From: Zeimonas sp035303885
GTDB lineage: Bacteria; Pseudomonadota; Gammaproteobacteria; Burkholderiales; Burkholderiaceae_E
DNA: 6,326 nt
Assembly (NCBI GenBank): GCA_035303885.1
Contig: DATGRE010000173.1
Location: 1 to 6,326 of the forward strand
Reading direction: 5' to 3'
The translations under genes were made by a program, and so were the position numbers. The notes beneath the pieces were generated by a model, which saw nothing but the letters and a program-made list of their open reading frames with translations, made no database searches and was not told the origin of the DNA. This document shows positions 1 through 5,475 of the stretch, in pieces (position 1 is the first letter of the stretch; each line of letters opens with the position of its first letter).

Positions 1-879
1 GATCGCGTGGTATTCGGTGCGCACCAGATGCAGCTCGAGCGGACAGTCCGGCTCGATGACACGATAGTCCGGATGATGCAGCTCGCGCCGCGGATCCTTC
101 GGGTGCGGCTTGTAGTCGATCTCGTCGAAGCGATTCGCGCCGAGCCATTCGTGCATGCGCTCGGCGAGCGGATCGAGATCGGCGGCATCGAGCAGCCCCG
201 CGCCGACCAGCGGCTGTCCGACGACGAGCGCGCGCCGGCGCGCCGGCGCGGCGGCCGGCGCGTGTCCGGGGCGCTCGACCAGCGGTCCGAGCACGCGCAC
301 CTTCGCGGACGGATATTCGTGCGGCAGGCCGGGCACCACGTAGATCCGGTCGCAGAACGGAGCATCGGAACCGATGCGGTCGCCGGCGAACGGCCAGTAC
401 GACAGCTCGGGCGCGGCGAGCCTGCGCAGGCGGCGCACCTGCTGCAGCGCGCGCTTGAGTGGCGACAGCGGGTAGCGGCGGATGCTGATCAGGCCGTCGG
501 GCAGGATGCGCGCGTGCATCTCGCGGGCCCCCGCGTGCATCGGCAGCGCGCGCAGGAAATAGTTGATCGCCTCGGTGTCGAACACGGCGCTGTGCAGCAG
601 AAGCGTACGGCAACGCCCTACCGACTCCGCGACGCGCCGGACGTTCTCGCGCAGCCGCCGATGACGCCCGAACGGACCGGGCAGCGGCTCCCAGCGCGGC
701 CACGGCATGTACAGGCAGGCGTCCCACTCGGCGGCGTCGACGACGTCCTTCATCCCCGGCTTGTACCAGACGAGCACCTGCCGCGCGTGCGGCTCGAAAT
801 CGTGCGCGATGCGCCGCGCCGCGAGATACTGCAGCGGAGACGCGACGAAATAGACGGCGACGGTGTCGGCGTCCCGCAT
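1..879 (-). CDS. Sialyltransferase/polysialyltransferase-like glycosyltransferase, C-terminus cut by window edge
   Basis: An open frame of 293 codons runs without a stop from ATG at 879 to the left edge, so the C-terminus is missing. The protein resembles the bacterial sialyltransferase clan (GT38/GT52 and the alpha-2,8-polysialyltransferase-like families). A short beta strand leads into SPLQ at residues 14-17. A PDG triplet at 127-129 (context ILPDGLISI) sits where these enzymes carry an acidic-acidic-Gly motif. A YKPHPKD motif at 256-262 matches the HP motif that binds the nucleotide-sugar phosphate. The Ser/Thr motif expected after HP would lie outside the window. There is no signal peptide or membrane segment, so it should act in the cytoplasm or at the inner membrane face on a glycolipid or polysaccharide acceptor. 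The donor need not be CMP-sialic acid. It follows tcdA by 3 bp in the same frame, and an in-frame TGA at 885-883 makes this the first possible ATG. The Shine-Dalgarno is weak. Family call fairly sure, substrate unknown. Confidence 0.72.
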   Translation of the reverse strand, partial: MRDADTVAVYFVASPLQYLAARRIAHDFEPHARQVLVWYKPGMKDVVDAAEWDACLYMPWPRWEPLPGPFGRHRRLRENVRRVAESVGRCRTLLLHSAVFDTEAINYFLRALPMHAGAREMHARILPDGLISIRRYPLSPLKRALQQVRRLRRLAAPELSYWPFAGDRIGSDAPFCDRIYVVPGLPHEYPSAKVRVLGPLVERPGHAPAAAPARRRALVVGQPLVGAGLLDAADLDPLAERMHEWLGANRFDEIDYKPHPKDPRRELHHPDYRVIEPDCPLELHLVRTEYHAI

Positions 880-882
880 GAA

Positions 883-1764
883 TCAGGCGGTGCGCGCCCT
901 CGGGACGAGCGCGGCGAGCGCCCACGAGGCCGCGGCGAGCCCCATCGCCGCGGTGACGGTGACGATCGACCCGTACCCGGCGCACGACAGCGCAAAGCCG
1001 CCGCCGAGCCCGACACGTCGCCTCGCCGCGGCGGGCTCGTCGGAGTGGATCGCCGGCACGTGGAAGCGCATTCCCGGTCGACGCTCGAAGCCGTGCTCGC
1101 GCCGTAGCCTCGCCCGCACGGCGGCGAGCAGCGCATCGCCGGTCGTGCACGCGAGATCCGCGCGGCGCAGCCGCAGCGGATCGGTGCGCCCGCCCGCCGC
1201 ACCGCAGACGACGATCGGCTGCCCGCCGCGCACGGCCCAGGCGATCAGCGCCGCCTTCGCTCGCGGCGCGTCGATCGCGTCGACGATCAGCGCACCGGCC
1301 GGGACGAGATCCGCGACGTTCTCGGCCGTGACGAAGTCGTCGACGACGCGCACGGTGCAGTCCGGTGCGATGTCGGCGATGCGGCTGCGCATGACCTCGC
1401 CCTTCGCGGCGCCGAGCGTCGATTCCAGCGCATGTACCTGGCGGTTGATGTTCGACTCGGCGACGTGATCGGCATCGACGAGCGTGAGCGAGCCCACGCC
1501 CGAGCGCGCCAGCGCCTCCGCCGCCCACGATCCGACGCCGCCGACACCGACGACGCACACGTGTGCCTGCGCCAAGGCCGTCAGGGCCTCGTCTCCGTAG
1601 AGCCGGGCGACGCCCCCGAAGCGGCGCCGGTCGTCGCGCGCCGCGAGCGCGCGACTCGCGTCGACCTTCCCGAGTGCGACGCCCGCCGACGGCACGACCG
1701 CCGCCGACGCCTCGGCGCCCGCTTCGAGCACGGACGCACCGATGCCGGACTCGGAGCGGTCCAT
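883..1764 (-). CDS. tcdA: tRNA threonylcarbamoyladenosine dehydratase (TcdA/CsdL, ThiF/E1-like)
   Basis: TcdA uses ATP to cyclise the t6A modification at position 37 of ANN-decoding tRNAs into ct6A; it is cytosolic or membrane-associated. The 293-residue product matches E. coli TcdA (268 aa) along its length. The family opening RFGGVARLYG is at 48-57, the nucleotide-binding GVGGVG loop at 73-78 followed by SWAAEALARSG, an acidic LVDAD strand at 95-99, NRQVHAL at 107-113, VDDFVT at 141-146, VDAIDAPRAKAALIA at 161-175 and GAAGGRTDP at 188-196. The C-terminal ALSCAGYG...VTVTAAMG segment is also typical. ATG 1764 lies 14 bp after the qorA stop without a clear Shine-Dalgarno. It gives an Ala-rich N-terminal extension of about 37 residues relative to E. 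coli, so an in-frame GTG (codon 12 or 24) could be the true start. The csdA/csdE partners seen beside this gene in enterobacteria are absent here. Confidence 0.93.
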   Translation of the reverse strand: MDRSESGIGASVLEAGAEASAAVVPSAGVALGKVDASRALAARDDRRRFGGVARLYGDEALTALAQAHVCVVGVGGVGSWAAEALARSGVGSLTLVDADHVAESNINRQVHALESTLGAAKGEVMRSRIADIAPDCTVRVVDDFVTAENVADLVPAGALIVDAIDAPRAKAALIAWAVRGGQPIVVCGAAGGRTDPLRLRRADLACTTGDALLAAVRARLRREHGFERRPGMRFHVPAIHSDEPAAARRRVGLGGGFALSCAGYGSIVTVTAAMGLAAASWALAALVPRARTA

Positions 1765-1778
1765 CGTGGCGACGACGT

Positions 1779-2747
1779 TCAGGGAAGCAGCAGCGACGAT
1801 CCGGTCGTCCTGCGCGCCTCGAGATCGCGGTGCGCCTGCGCGGCGTCGGCGAGCGCGTAGCGCTGGTCGATCTCGATGCGGATCCTGCCGGACTCGACCA
1901 TCTCGAACAGCTCGGCCGCCATCTCGTCGAGATTCCGGCGATTCGCCTGGTGCGCCATCAGCGACGGCCGTGTGAGGTAGAGCGAACCCTTGAGCGCGGT
2001 CAGCGGCACCGGCGGCACCGGCCCCGATGCGTTGCCGAAGCTCACCATCAGCCCGAAGGGCTGCAGGCAGTCGAGCGACGCCTGGAAGGTGTCCTTGCCC
2101 ACCGAGTCGTAGACGACCGGCACCATCTCGCCGTCGGTGATCTCGCGCACGCGTTCGACGATGTCCTCGTGCTTGTACAGAATCGTGTGCGTGCAGCCGT
2201 GCGCACGCGCGAGCTCGGCCTTCTCCTCCGAGCCGACCGTTCCGATGACGGTGACGCCGAGCGCGCGCGCCCATTGCATCGCGATCAGCCCGACGCCGCC
2301 GGCTGCCGCGTGGAAGAGGATCGTCTGCCCCTTCTGCAGCCGATACGTCCGGCGGAACAGGTAGTTGACGGTCAGCCCCTTGAGCATCATCGCCGCCGCG
2401 GTCTCGCTGTCGATGCCGCGCGGCAGGCGCACCAGCGACTTCGGCGTCATGTTGCGCAGCTGCGAATACGAGCCCGGCGGCCGGTCGCAGTAGGCGACGC
2501 GGTCGCCGACCTTCCACCCGTCGACGCCCTCGCCGACCGCGGTCACGACGCCCGCTGCCTCCAGGCCGAGCACGCCGGGCAACGGCATCGGATACAGCCC
2601 GGTGCGGAAATAGACGTCGATGAAATTGAGCCCGATCGCCTCGTGGCGCACCTGTACCTCGCCGGGCGCCGGCGGGCCGACCTCGACGTCGACGTACTGC
2701 ATCACTTCGGGTCCGCCCGTCTGCTCGATGCGGATCGCCTTGGGCAT
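1779..2747 (-). CDS. qorA: NADPH:quinone oxidoreductase (zinc-independent MDR family, QorA type)
   Basis: This is a 322-residue medium-chain dehydrogenase/reductase very close to E. coli QorA (327 aa), a soluble enzyme that reduces quinones with NADPH. The N-terminal GroES-like domain includes NFIDVYFRTGLYP (41-53) and the GLEAAGVV turn (61-68). The Rossmann domain has the AAAGGVG NADPH-binding loop at 147-153, preceded by LKGLTVNYL (122-130). YDSVGKDT (213-220), LMVSFGN (233-239) and YLTRPSL (257-263) are QorA signatures, and the protein ends GSSLLLP. Only three cysteines are present (87, 185, 227) and they do not form the structural zinc cluster of alcohol dehydrogenases, consistent with the zinc-free branch. 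ATG 2747 is preceded by AGGAG with a 10-bp spacer, a good ribosome binding site. It probably heads the qorA-tcdA-glycosyltransferase unit. The physiological substrate is not shown by the sequence; small quinones or other enones are possible. Confidence 0.94.
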   Translation of the reverse strand: MPKAIRIEQTGGPEVMQYVDVEVGPPAPGEVQVRHEAIGLNFIDVYFRTGLYPMPLPGVLGLEAAGVVTAVGEGVDGWKVGDRVAYCDRPPGSYSQLRNMTPKSLVRLPRGIDSETAAAMMLKGLTVNYLFRRTYRLQKGQTILFHAAAGGVGLIAMQWARALGVTVIGTVGSEEKAELARAHGCTHTILYKHEDIVERVREITDGEMVPVVYDSVGKDTFQASLDCLQPFGLMVSFGNASGPVPPVPLTALKGSLYLTRPSLMAHQANRRNLDEMAAELFEMVESGRIRIEIDQRYALADAAQAHRDLEARRTTGSSLLLP

Positions 2748-2818
2748 CTTCTGTTCGCTCCTGGGGAAAAGCGCGGGGAATCGGCCCGGATGCGAGAGGG
2801 CCGCCGAAAAGCGGCATC

Positions 2819-2855
2819 AGTATAGCGACGGGCTACGCAGGCCTTCCGGAAGGCC
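2819..2855 (-). promoter_or_regulatory. Candidate qorA promoter with a palindrome over the -35 region
   Basis: On the minus strand, TATACT at 2824-2819 matches the sigma-70 -10 consensus in five of six bases and lies about 70 bp before the qorA start. No good TTGACA-like -35 is found at 16-18 bp. That place is instead occupied by the perfect 16-bp palindrome GGCCTTCCGGAAGGCC (2840-2855), 15 bp from the -10. A weak -35 with a dyad on top would fit control by a dimeric regulator, but this is inference. The predicted start would be near 2812, giving a leader of about 65 nt. Confidence 0.45.
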
Positions 2856-2866
2856 GCGGGACACCC

Positions 2867-2883
2867 CGCTCGCCTTTCGAGCG
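2867..2883. repeat. Short inverted repeat in the spacer upstream of qorA
   Basis: CGCTCG (2867-2872) and CGAGCG (2878-2883) form a perfect 6-bp stem around a 5-base loop. No T-run follows on either strand, so it does not look like an intrinsic terminator. It lies between two longer palindromes in the same non-coding gap. Confidence 0.35.
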
Positions 2884-2891
2884 TTCGCGGA

Positions 2892-2909
2892 CGTGGAATC
2901 GATTCCACG
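2892..2909. repeat. Perfect 18-bp palindrome upstream of qorA, possible operator
   Basis: CGTGGAATCGATTCCACG is a perfect dyad with no spacer, centred at 2900/2901, about 76 bp upstream of the candidate qorA -10. Its central GGAATCGATTCC is AT-richer than the surrounding DNA. The length and symmetry fit a binding site for a dimeric helix-turn-helix protein. No regulator gene is present in the window to pair it with. Confidence 0.4.
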
Positions 2910-2912
2910 GGA

Positions 2913-2929
2913 GGAAACGCCGGGTTTCC
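2913..2929. repeat. Inverted repeat next to the 18-bp palindrome
   Basis: GGAAAC (2913-2918) and GTTTCC (2924-2929) form a 6-bp stem with loop GCCGG, starting 3 bp after the 18-bp palindrome. There is no T-tract, so an intrinsic terminator is unlikely. It could belong to a composite regulatory site. Confidence 0.3.
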
Positions 2930-2958
2930 GAGCGCCGTGGCCGGCCCGCTGAGGAGCC

Positions 2959-2999
2959 GCGCTGAGGGCCCGCACTGACCGGCCCGATCCTCTCAGCGC
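2959..2999 (-). terminator. Possible 3'-end hairpin of the HerA-like gene (no U-tract)
   Basis: GCGCTGAG (2959-2966) pairs perfectly with CTCAGCGC (2992-2999) across the HerA-like stop codon. An inner GGCC/GGCC stem (2967-2970 with 2981-2984) is possible if bases 2985-2991 bulge out. The minus-strand transcript has no run of U after it, so it is at best a weak or Rho-assisted terminator or an mRNA-stabilising structure. GCTGAGG also occurs twice directly (2948-2954 and 2961-2967). Confidence 0.25.
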
Positions 3000-4522
3000 C
3001 GCCGCCGCGCGGTGCCGCCGCCGAGCAGCGTGCCGAGCACGCCGCGCACGATCTCGCGGCCGATCGTCGAGCCGATCGAGCGTGCCGCGCTCTTGGTCAT
3101 CGCCTCGATCGCGGAGTCCTTGCGCCCGCTGCCGACCAGCACGCCGCCCAGCGCGTCTCGGAAGATGCCGCCCAGCCCGCCGCTGGACGCGTCGGCGCCC
3201 GCGGGCGCCGCGCTTCCGGCGCTCGAGGCGTCGGGCACCTGGGAAGCCGCGCGCTGCTGCAGCTTCTCGTATGCCGACTCGCGATCGACCGTGCGGTCGT
3301 AGATGCCCGCCACGTTCGACGTGCGGATGCACCGCGCGCGCTCCTCGTCGCTGATGGGGCCGATGCGCGACGCCGGCGGCGCCACGAAGGCGCGCTCGAC
3401 GACGCCCGGACGGCCCTTCTCGTCGAGGAACGAGACGAGCGCCTCGCCGACGCCGAGCTCGGTGATCGCCTTCTCCGTGTCGAACTCGGGGTTGGCGCGC
3501 ATCGTCTGCGCGGCCGCGCGCACCGCCTTCTGGTCGCGCGCGGTGAAAGCGCGCAACGCATGCTGCACGCGGTTGCCGAGCTGGCCGAGCACCGAGTCGG
3601 GCACGTCGAGGGGATTCTGCGTCACGAAGAACACGCCGACGCCCTTCGAGCGGATCAGCCGGACGAGCCGTTCGATCCGGTCGAGCAGCATTTTCGGTGC
3701 ATCGTCGAACAGCAGGTGCGCCTCGTCGAAGAAGAAGACGAGCTTCGGCTTGTCGCGATCGCCCACCTCCGGCAGCCGCTCGAACAGCTCCGAGAGCAGC
3801 CACAGCAGGAAGGTGCCGTACAGCTTCGGCGCGTTCAACAGCCGGTCGGCCGCGAGGATGTTGACGACGCCGCGGCCCTGCGCGTCGGTCTGCATCAGGT
3901 CGTCGATGTCGAGCATCGGCTCGCCGAAGAACCGGTCGGCCCCCTGCTGCTCGAGCGCGAGCAACGCGCGCTGGATCGCGCCGACCGAGGCCGCCGAGAT
4001 GTTGCCGTAGGCAGTGGTGAACGTCTTCGCGTTCTCGCCGACGAACTGCAGCATCGCGCGCAGGTCCTTCACGTCGAGCAGCAGCAGGCCCTGCTCGTCG
4101 GCGATGCGGAACACGATGTGCAGCACGCCCTCCTGCGTCTCGTTCAATCCGAGCATGCGCGCGAGCAGCAGCGGACCCATGTCGGAGACGGTGGCGCGCA
4201 GCGGATGGCCCTTCTCGCCGTAGACGTCCCACAGCGCCACGGGCGCACCCGCGAAGGCGGGAATTTCGAAGCCGAGCCGCTCGAGGCGCTCCTTCAGCTT
4301 CGGCGAGAGCTCCCCGGGCTGCGAGATGCCGGCGAGATCGCCCTTGACGTCGGCGGCGAACACCGGCACGCCAATCGACGAGAAGCGTTCGGCCATCACC
4401 TGCAGCGTGACGGTCTTGCCGGTGCCGGTCGCGCCCGTGATCAGGCCGTGCCGGTTCGACATGCTCGGCAGCAGGGCGAGCTCGACGCGCTCGTTGCGCG
4501 CGATCGTCAGCGGTGCGCTCAT
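2993..4522 (-). CDS. HerA-like P-loop ATPase of the YjgR/DUF853 family
   Basis: The 509-residue protein belongs to the HerA/FtsK-like helicase group represented by E. coli YjgR (about 500 aa), a widespread cytosolic ATPase whose role is not well established. The P-loop GATGTGKT is at 30-37, preceded by LPSMSNRHGLI (18-28). AADVKGDLAGIS (56-67) follows, then the family segment LNETQEGVLHIVFRIADEQGLLLLD (126-150). Walker B LVFFFDEAH is at 261-269 and a sensor-like VFFVTQNPLDVPDSVLGQLGNRVQHALRAF block covers 297-326. After about residue 425 comes an Ala/Ser/Gly-rich linker, then a Gly-rich tail ending GGGTARRRR. ATG 4522 gives the normal N-terminus, but no clear Shine-Dalgarno precedes it. The gene is divergent from yebC and 245 bp upstream of qorA. 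True HerA works with NurA nuclease in archaea, and no nuclease gene is seen here, so a role in DNA end resection should not be assumed. Confidence 0.94.
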   Translation of the reverse strand: MSAPLTIARNERVELALLPSMSNRHGLITGATGTGKTVTLQVMAERFSSIGVPVFAADVKGDLAGISQPGELSPKLKERLERLGFEIPAFAGAPVALWDVYGEKGHPLRATVSDMGPLLLARMLGLNETQEGVLHIVFRIADEQGLLLLDVKDLRAMLQFVGENAKTFTTAYGNISAASVGAIQRALLALEQQGADRFFGEPMLDIDDLMQTDAQGRGVVNILAADRLLNAPKLYGTFLLWLLSELFERLPEVGDRDKPKLVFFFDEAHLLFDDAPKMLLDRIERLVRLIRSKGVGVFFVTQNPLDVPDSVLGQLGNRVQHALRAFTARDQKAVRAAAQTMRANPEFDTEKAITELGVGEALVSFLDEKGRPGVVERAFVAPPASRIGPISDEERARCIRTSNVAGIYDRTVDRESAYEKLQQRAASQVPDASSAGSAAPAGADASSGGLGGIFRDALGGVLVGSGRKDSAIEAMTKSAARSIGSTIGREIVRGVLGTLLGGGTARRRR

Positions 4523-4545
4523 GGCGAAATGTTAGAATCAAGGGC
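4510..4545 (+). promoter_or_regulatory. Candidate yebC promoter (TAGAAT -10)
   Basis: TAGAAT at 4533-4538 matches the sigma-70 -10 consensus in five of six bases, in the only AT-richer patch of the divergent spacer. No convincing -35 lies 16-18 bp upstream, where the sequence is the beginning of the HerA-like gene. Transcription would start near 4545 and leave a leader of about 145 nt before yebC. The same patch read on the other strand gives TAACAT (4534-4529), a weak -10 candidate for the HerA-like gene. Confidence 0.4.
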
Positions 4546-4608
4546 TTCGATTCAGCCATTCGACCACGCCGGGAACGGCGCGCGCAAGCAAGTCCGCCGT
4601 GCGCGCCG

Positions 4609-4657
4609 GCGACGGGGCCGAGCGAAACGCCCCGTCGCGATCGCAGGCTCGATCGCG
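4609..4657 (+). promoter_or_regulatory. Two tandem hairpins in the predicted yebC leader
   Basis: Hairpin 1 pairs GCGACGGGGC (4609-4618) with GCCCCGTCGC (4629-4638), a perfect 10-bp stem with a 10-base loop. Hairpin 2 pairs CGCGATCG (4636-4643) with CGATCGCG (4650-4657), a perfect 8-bp stem with loop CAGGCT. They share bases 4636-4638, so the full stems compete at their junction. The second ends 33 bases before the yebC ATG. No U-tract follows, so this is not an obvious attenuator. A structured leader or mRNA-stability role is inference, and GC-rich DNA gives such stems by chance more often. Confidence 0.4.
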
Positions 4658-4690
4658 CGCCCCGGGAGACGGTCGCCACGAGAGGAAGGG

Positions 4691-5422
4691 ATGGCCGGTC
4701 ACTCCAAGTGGGCCAATATCCAGCACCGCAAAGGACGCCAGGACGCCAAGCGCAACAAGCTGTTCACGCGAATCATCCGTGAGGTCACCGTCGCCGCCAA
4801 GCTGGGCGGCCCCGACCCGACGGCGAACCCGCGCCTGCGGCTCGCGCTGGAGAAGGCCTCCGATGCGAACATCCCGAAGGACAACCTGCAACGCGCGATC
4901 CAGCGCGGCGCCGGCGGCCTGGAAGGCGTCGCGTACGAGGAGGTCCGCTACGAGGGCTACGGCATCGGCGGGGCCGCGGTGATGGTCGACTGCCTCACCG
5001 AGAACCGCGTGCGCACCGTGGCCGAGATCCGGCACGCGTTCTCGAAGAACGGCGGCAACCTCGGCACCGACGGATCGGTCGCCTATCTGTTCCGTCATTG
5101 CGGGCAGTTCCTGTTCGAGCCGGGCACCTCCGAGGAACGCGTGATGGAGGTCGCGATCGAAGCCGGCGCCGACGACGTCGTCACCGACGACGAAGGCGGC
5201 ATCGAGGTGCTGTGCGAGCCGGGCGATTTCTCCGCGCTGAAGCACGCCTTCGAGGCGGCCGGGCTCACGCCGACGGTCGCCGAGGTCACGATGCGCCCGA
5301 CCAACGAGGTCGCACTGGAAGGCGAGGACGCCGCGAAGATGCAGAAGCTCCTCGACGCGATCGAGGCCGTCGACGACGTGCAGCAGGTCTACACGAACGC
5401 GGTCTTCGACGAGACGCAGTAG
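4691..5422 (+). CDS. yebC: YebC/TACO1 family regulatory or translation factor
   Basis: The 243-residue product is a standard full-length YebC (E. coli 246 aa). It opens with the hallmark MAGHSKWANIQHRK. NPRLRLALEKASDANIPKDN (46-65), RYEGYGIGGAA (86-96), TVAEIRHAFSKNGGNLGTDGSVAYLF (109-134) and EAGADDV (157-163) are conserved family blocks, and LLDAIEAVDDVQQVYTN (220-236) closes the protein. Family members have been described both as DNA-binding transcription regulators (PmpR type) and as ribosome-linked factors that help translation of difficult sequences such as polyproline (TACO1/YebC2 type). The sequence alone does not decide between these. ATG 4691 follows a purine-rich AGAGGAAGGG, a strong although close ribosome binding site. 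The open frame continues far upstream, but the conserved MAGHSKW start fixes the N-terminus. purD follows 53 bp downstream, a common pairing in betaproteobacteria. Confidence 0.97.
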   Translation: MAGHSKWANIQHRKGRQDAKRNKLFTRIIREVTVAAKLGGPDPTANPRLRLALEKASDANIPKDNLQRAIQRGAGGLEGVAYEEVRYEGYGIGGAAVMVDCLTENRVRTVAEIRHAFSKNGGNLGTDGSVAYLFRHCGQFLFEPGTSEERVMEVAIEAGADDVVTDDEGGIEVLCEPGDFSALKHAFEAAGLTPTVAEVTMRPTNEVALEGEDAAKMQKLLDAIEAVDDVQQVYTNAVFDETQ

Positions 5423-5442
5423 AGCGGGCCGGTGAACGACGT

Positions 5443-5462
5443 GCCTTCCGAAGCCTTCCGAC
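5443..5462. repeat. Two-copy 10-bp tandem repeat between yebC and purD
   Basis: GCCTTCCGAA is followed at once by GCCTTCCGAC in the 53-bp spacer. The function is unknown, and two copies are too few to exclude chance. I see no terminator or clear promoter in this spacer, in keeping with co-transcription of yebC and purD. Confidence 0.3.
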
Positions 5463-5475
5463 GGACGACCGATCG

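Noticed and set aside
7..1107. A 366-codon plus-strand open frame over the glycosyltransferase and the end of tcdA
   Set aside because: It is an Arg-rich antisense shadow spanning two genes that show family motifs on the minus strand.
1765..2817. Extension of the tcdA frame upstream through qorA as a 644-residue fusion
   Set aside because: The part before 1764 is out of frame with qorA and has no similarity to known domains; ATG 1764 directly follows the qorA stop, as expected in an operon.
1563..2825. A 420-codon plus-strand open frame antisense to qorA
   Set aside because: Its composition is biased by the opposite-strand codons (Arg, His, Asp, Leu) and it has no domain signature; qorA on the other strand is unambiguous.
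2840..2929. The cluster of inverted repeats as a CRISPR array or mobile-element end
   Set aside because: The repeats differ from each other in sequence, have no regular spacers, and no transposase, integrase, target-site duplication or cas gene is present.
2817..4679. A 620-codon minus-strand open frame over the HerA-like gene in another frame
   Set aside because: The product is Arg/Ala-rich low-complexity sequence, while the overlapping 2993-4522 frame carries a complete Walker ATPase.
3560..5422. A 620-codon plus-strand open frame that runs into yebC
   Set aside because: Its first 1.1 kb is antisense to the well-supported HerA-like gene and encodes Arg/Glu/His-rich sequence without motifs. 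It is the yebC frame left open by high GC content; the conserved MAGHSKW start and ribosome binding site set the real start at 4691.
5443..5462. The tandem GCCTTCCGA repeat as a regulatory motif shared with the qorA palindrome (both contain GCCTTCCG)
   Set aside because: An 8-base match is expected by chance in GC-rich DNA of this length, and the two sites differ in arrangement (direct versus inverted).
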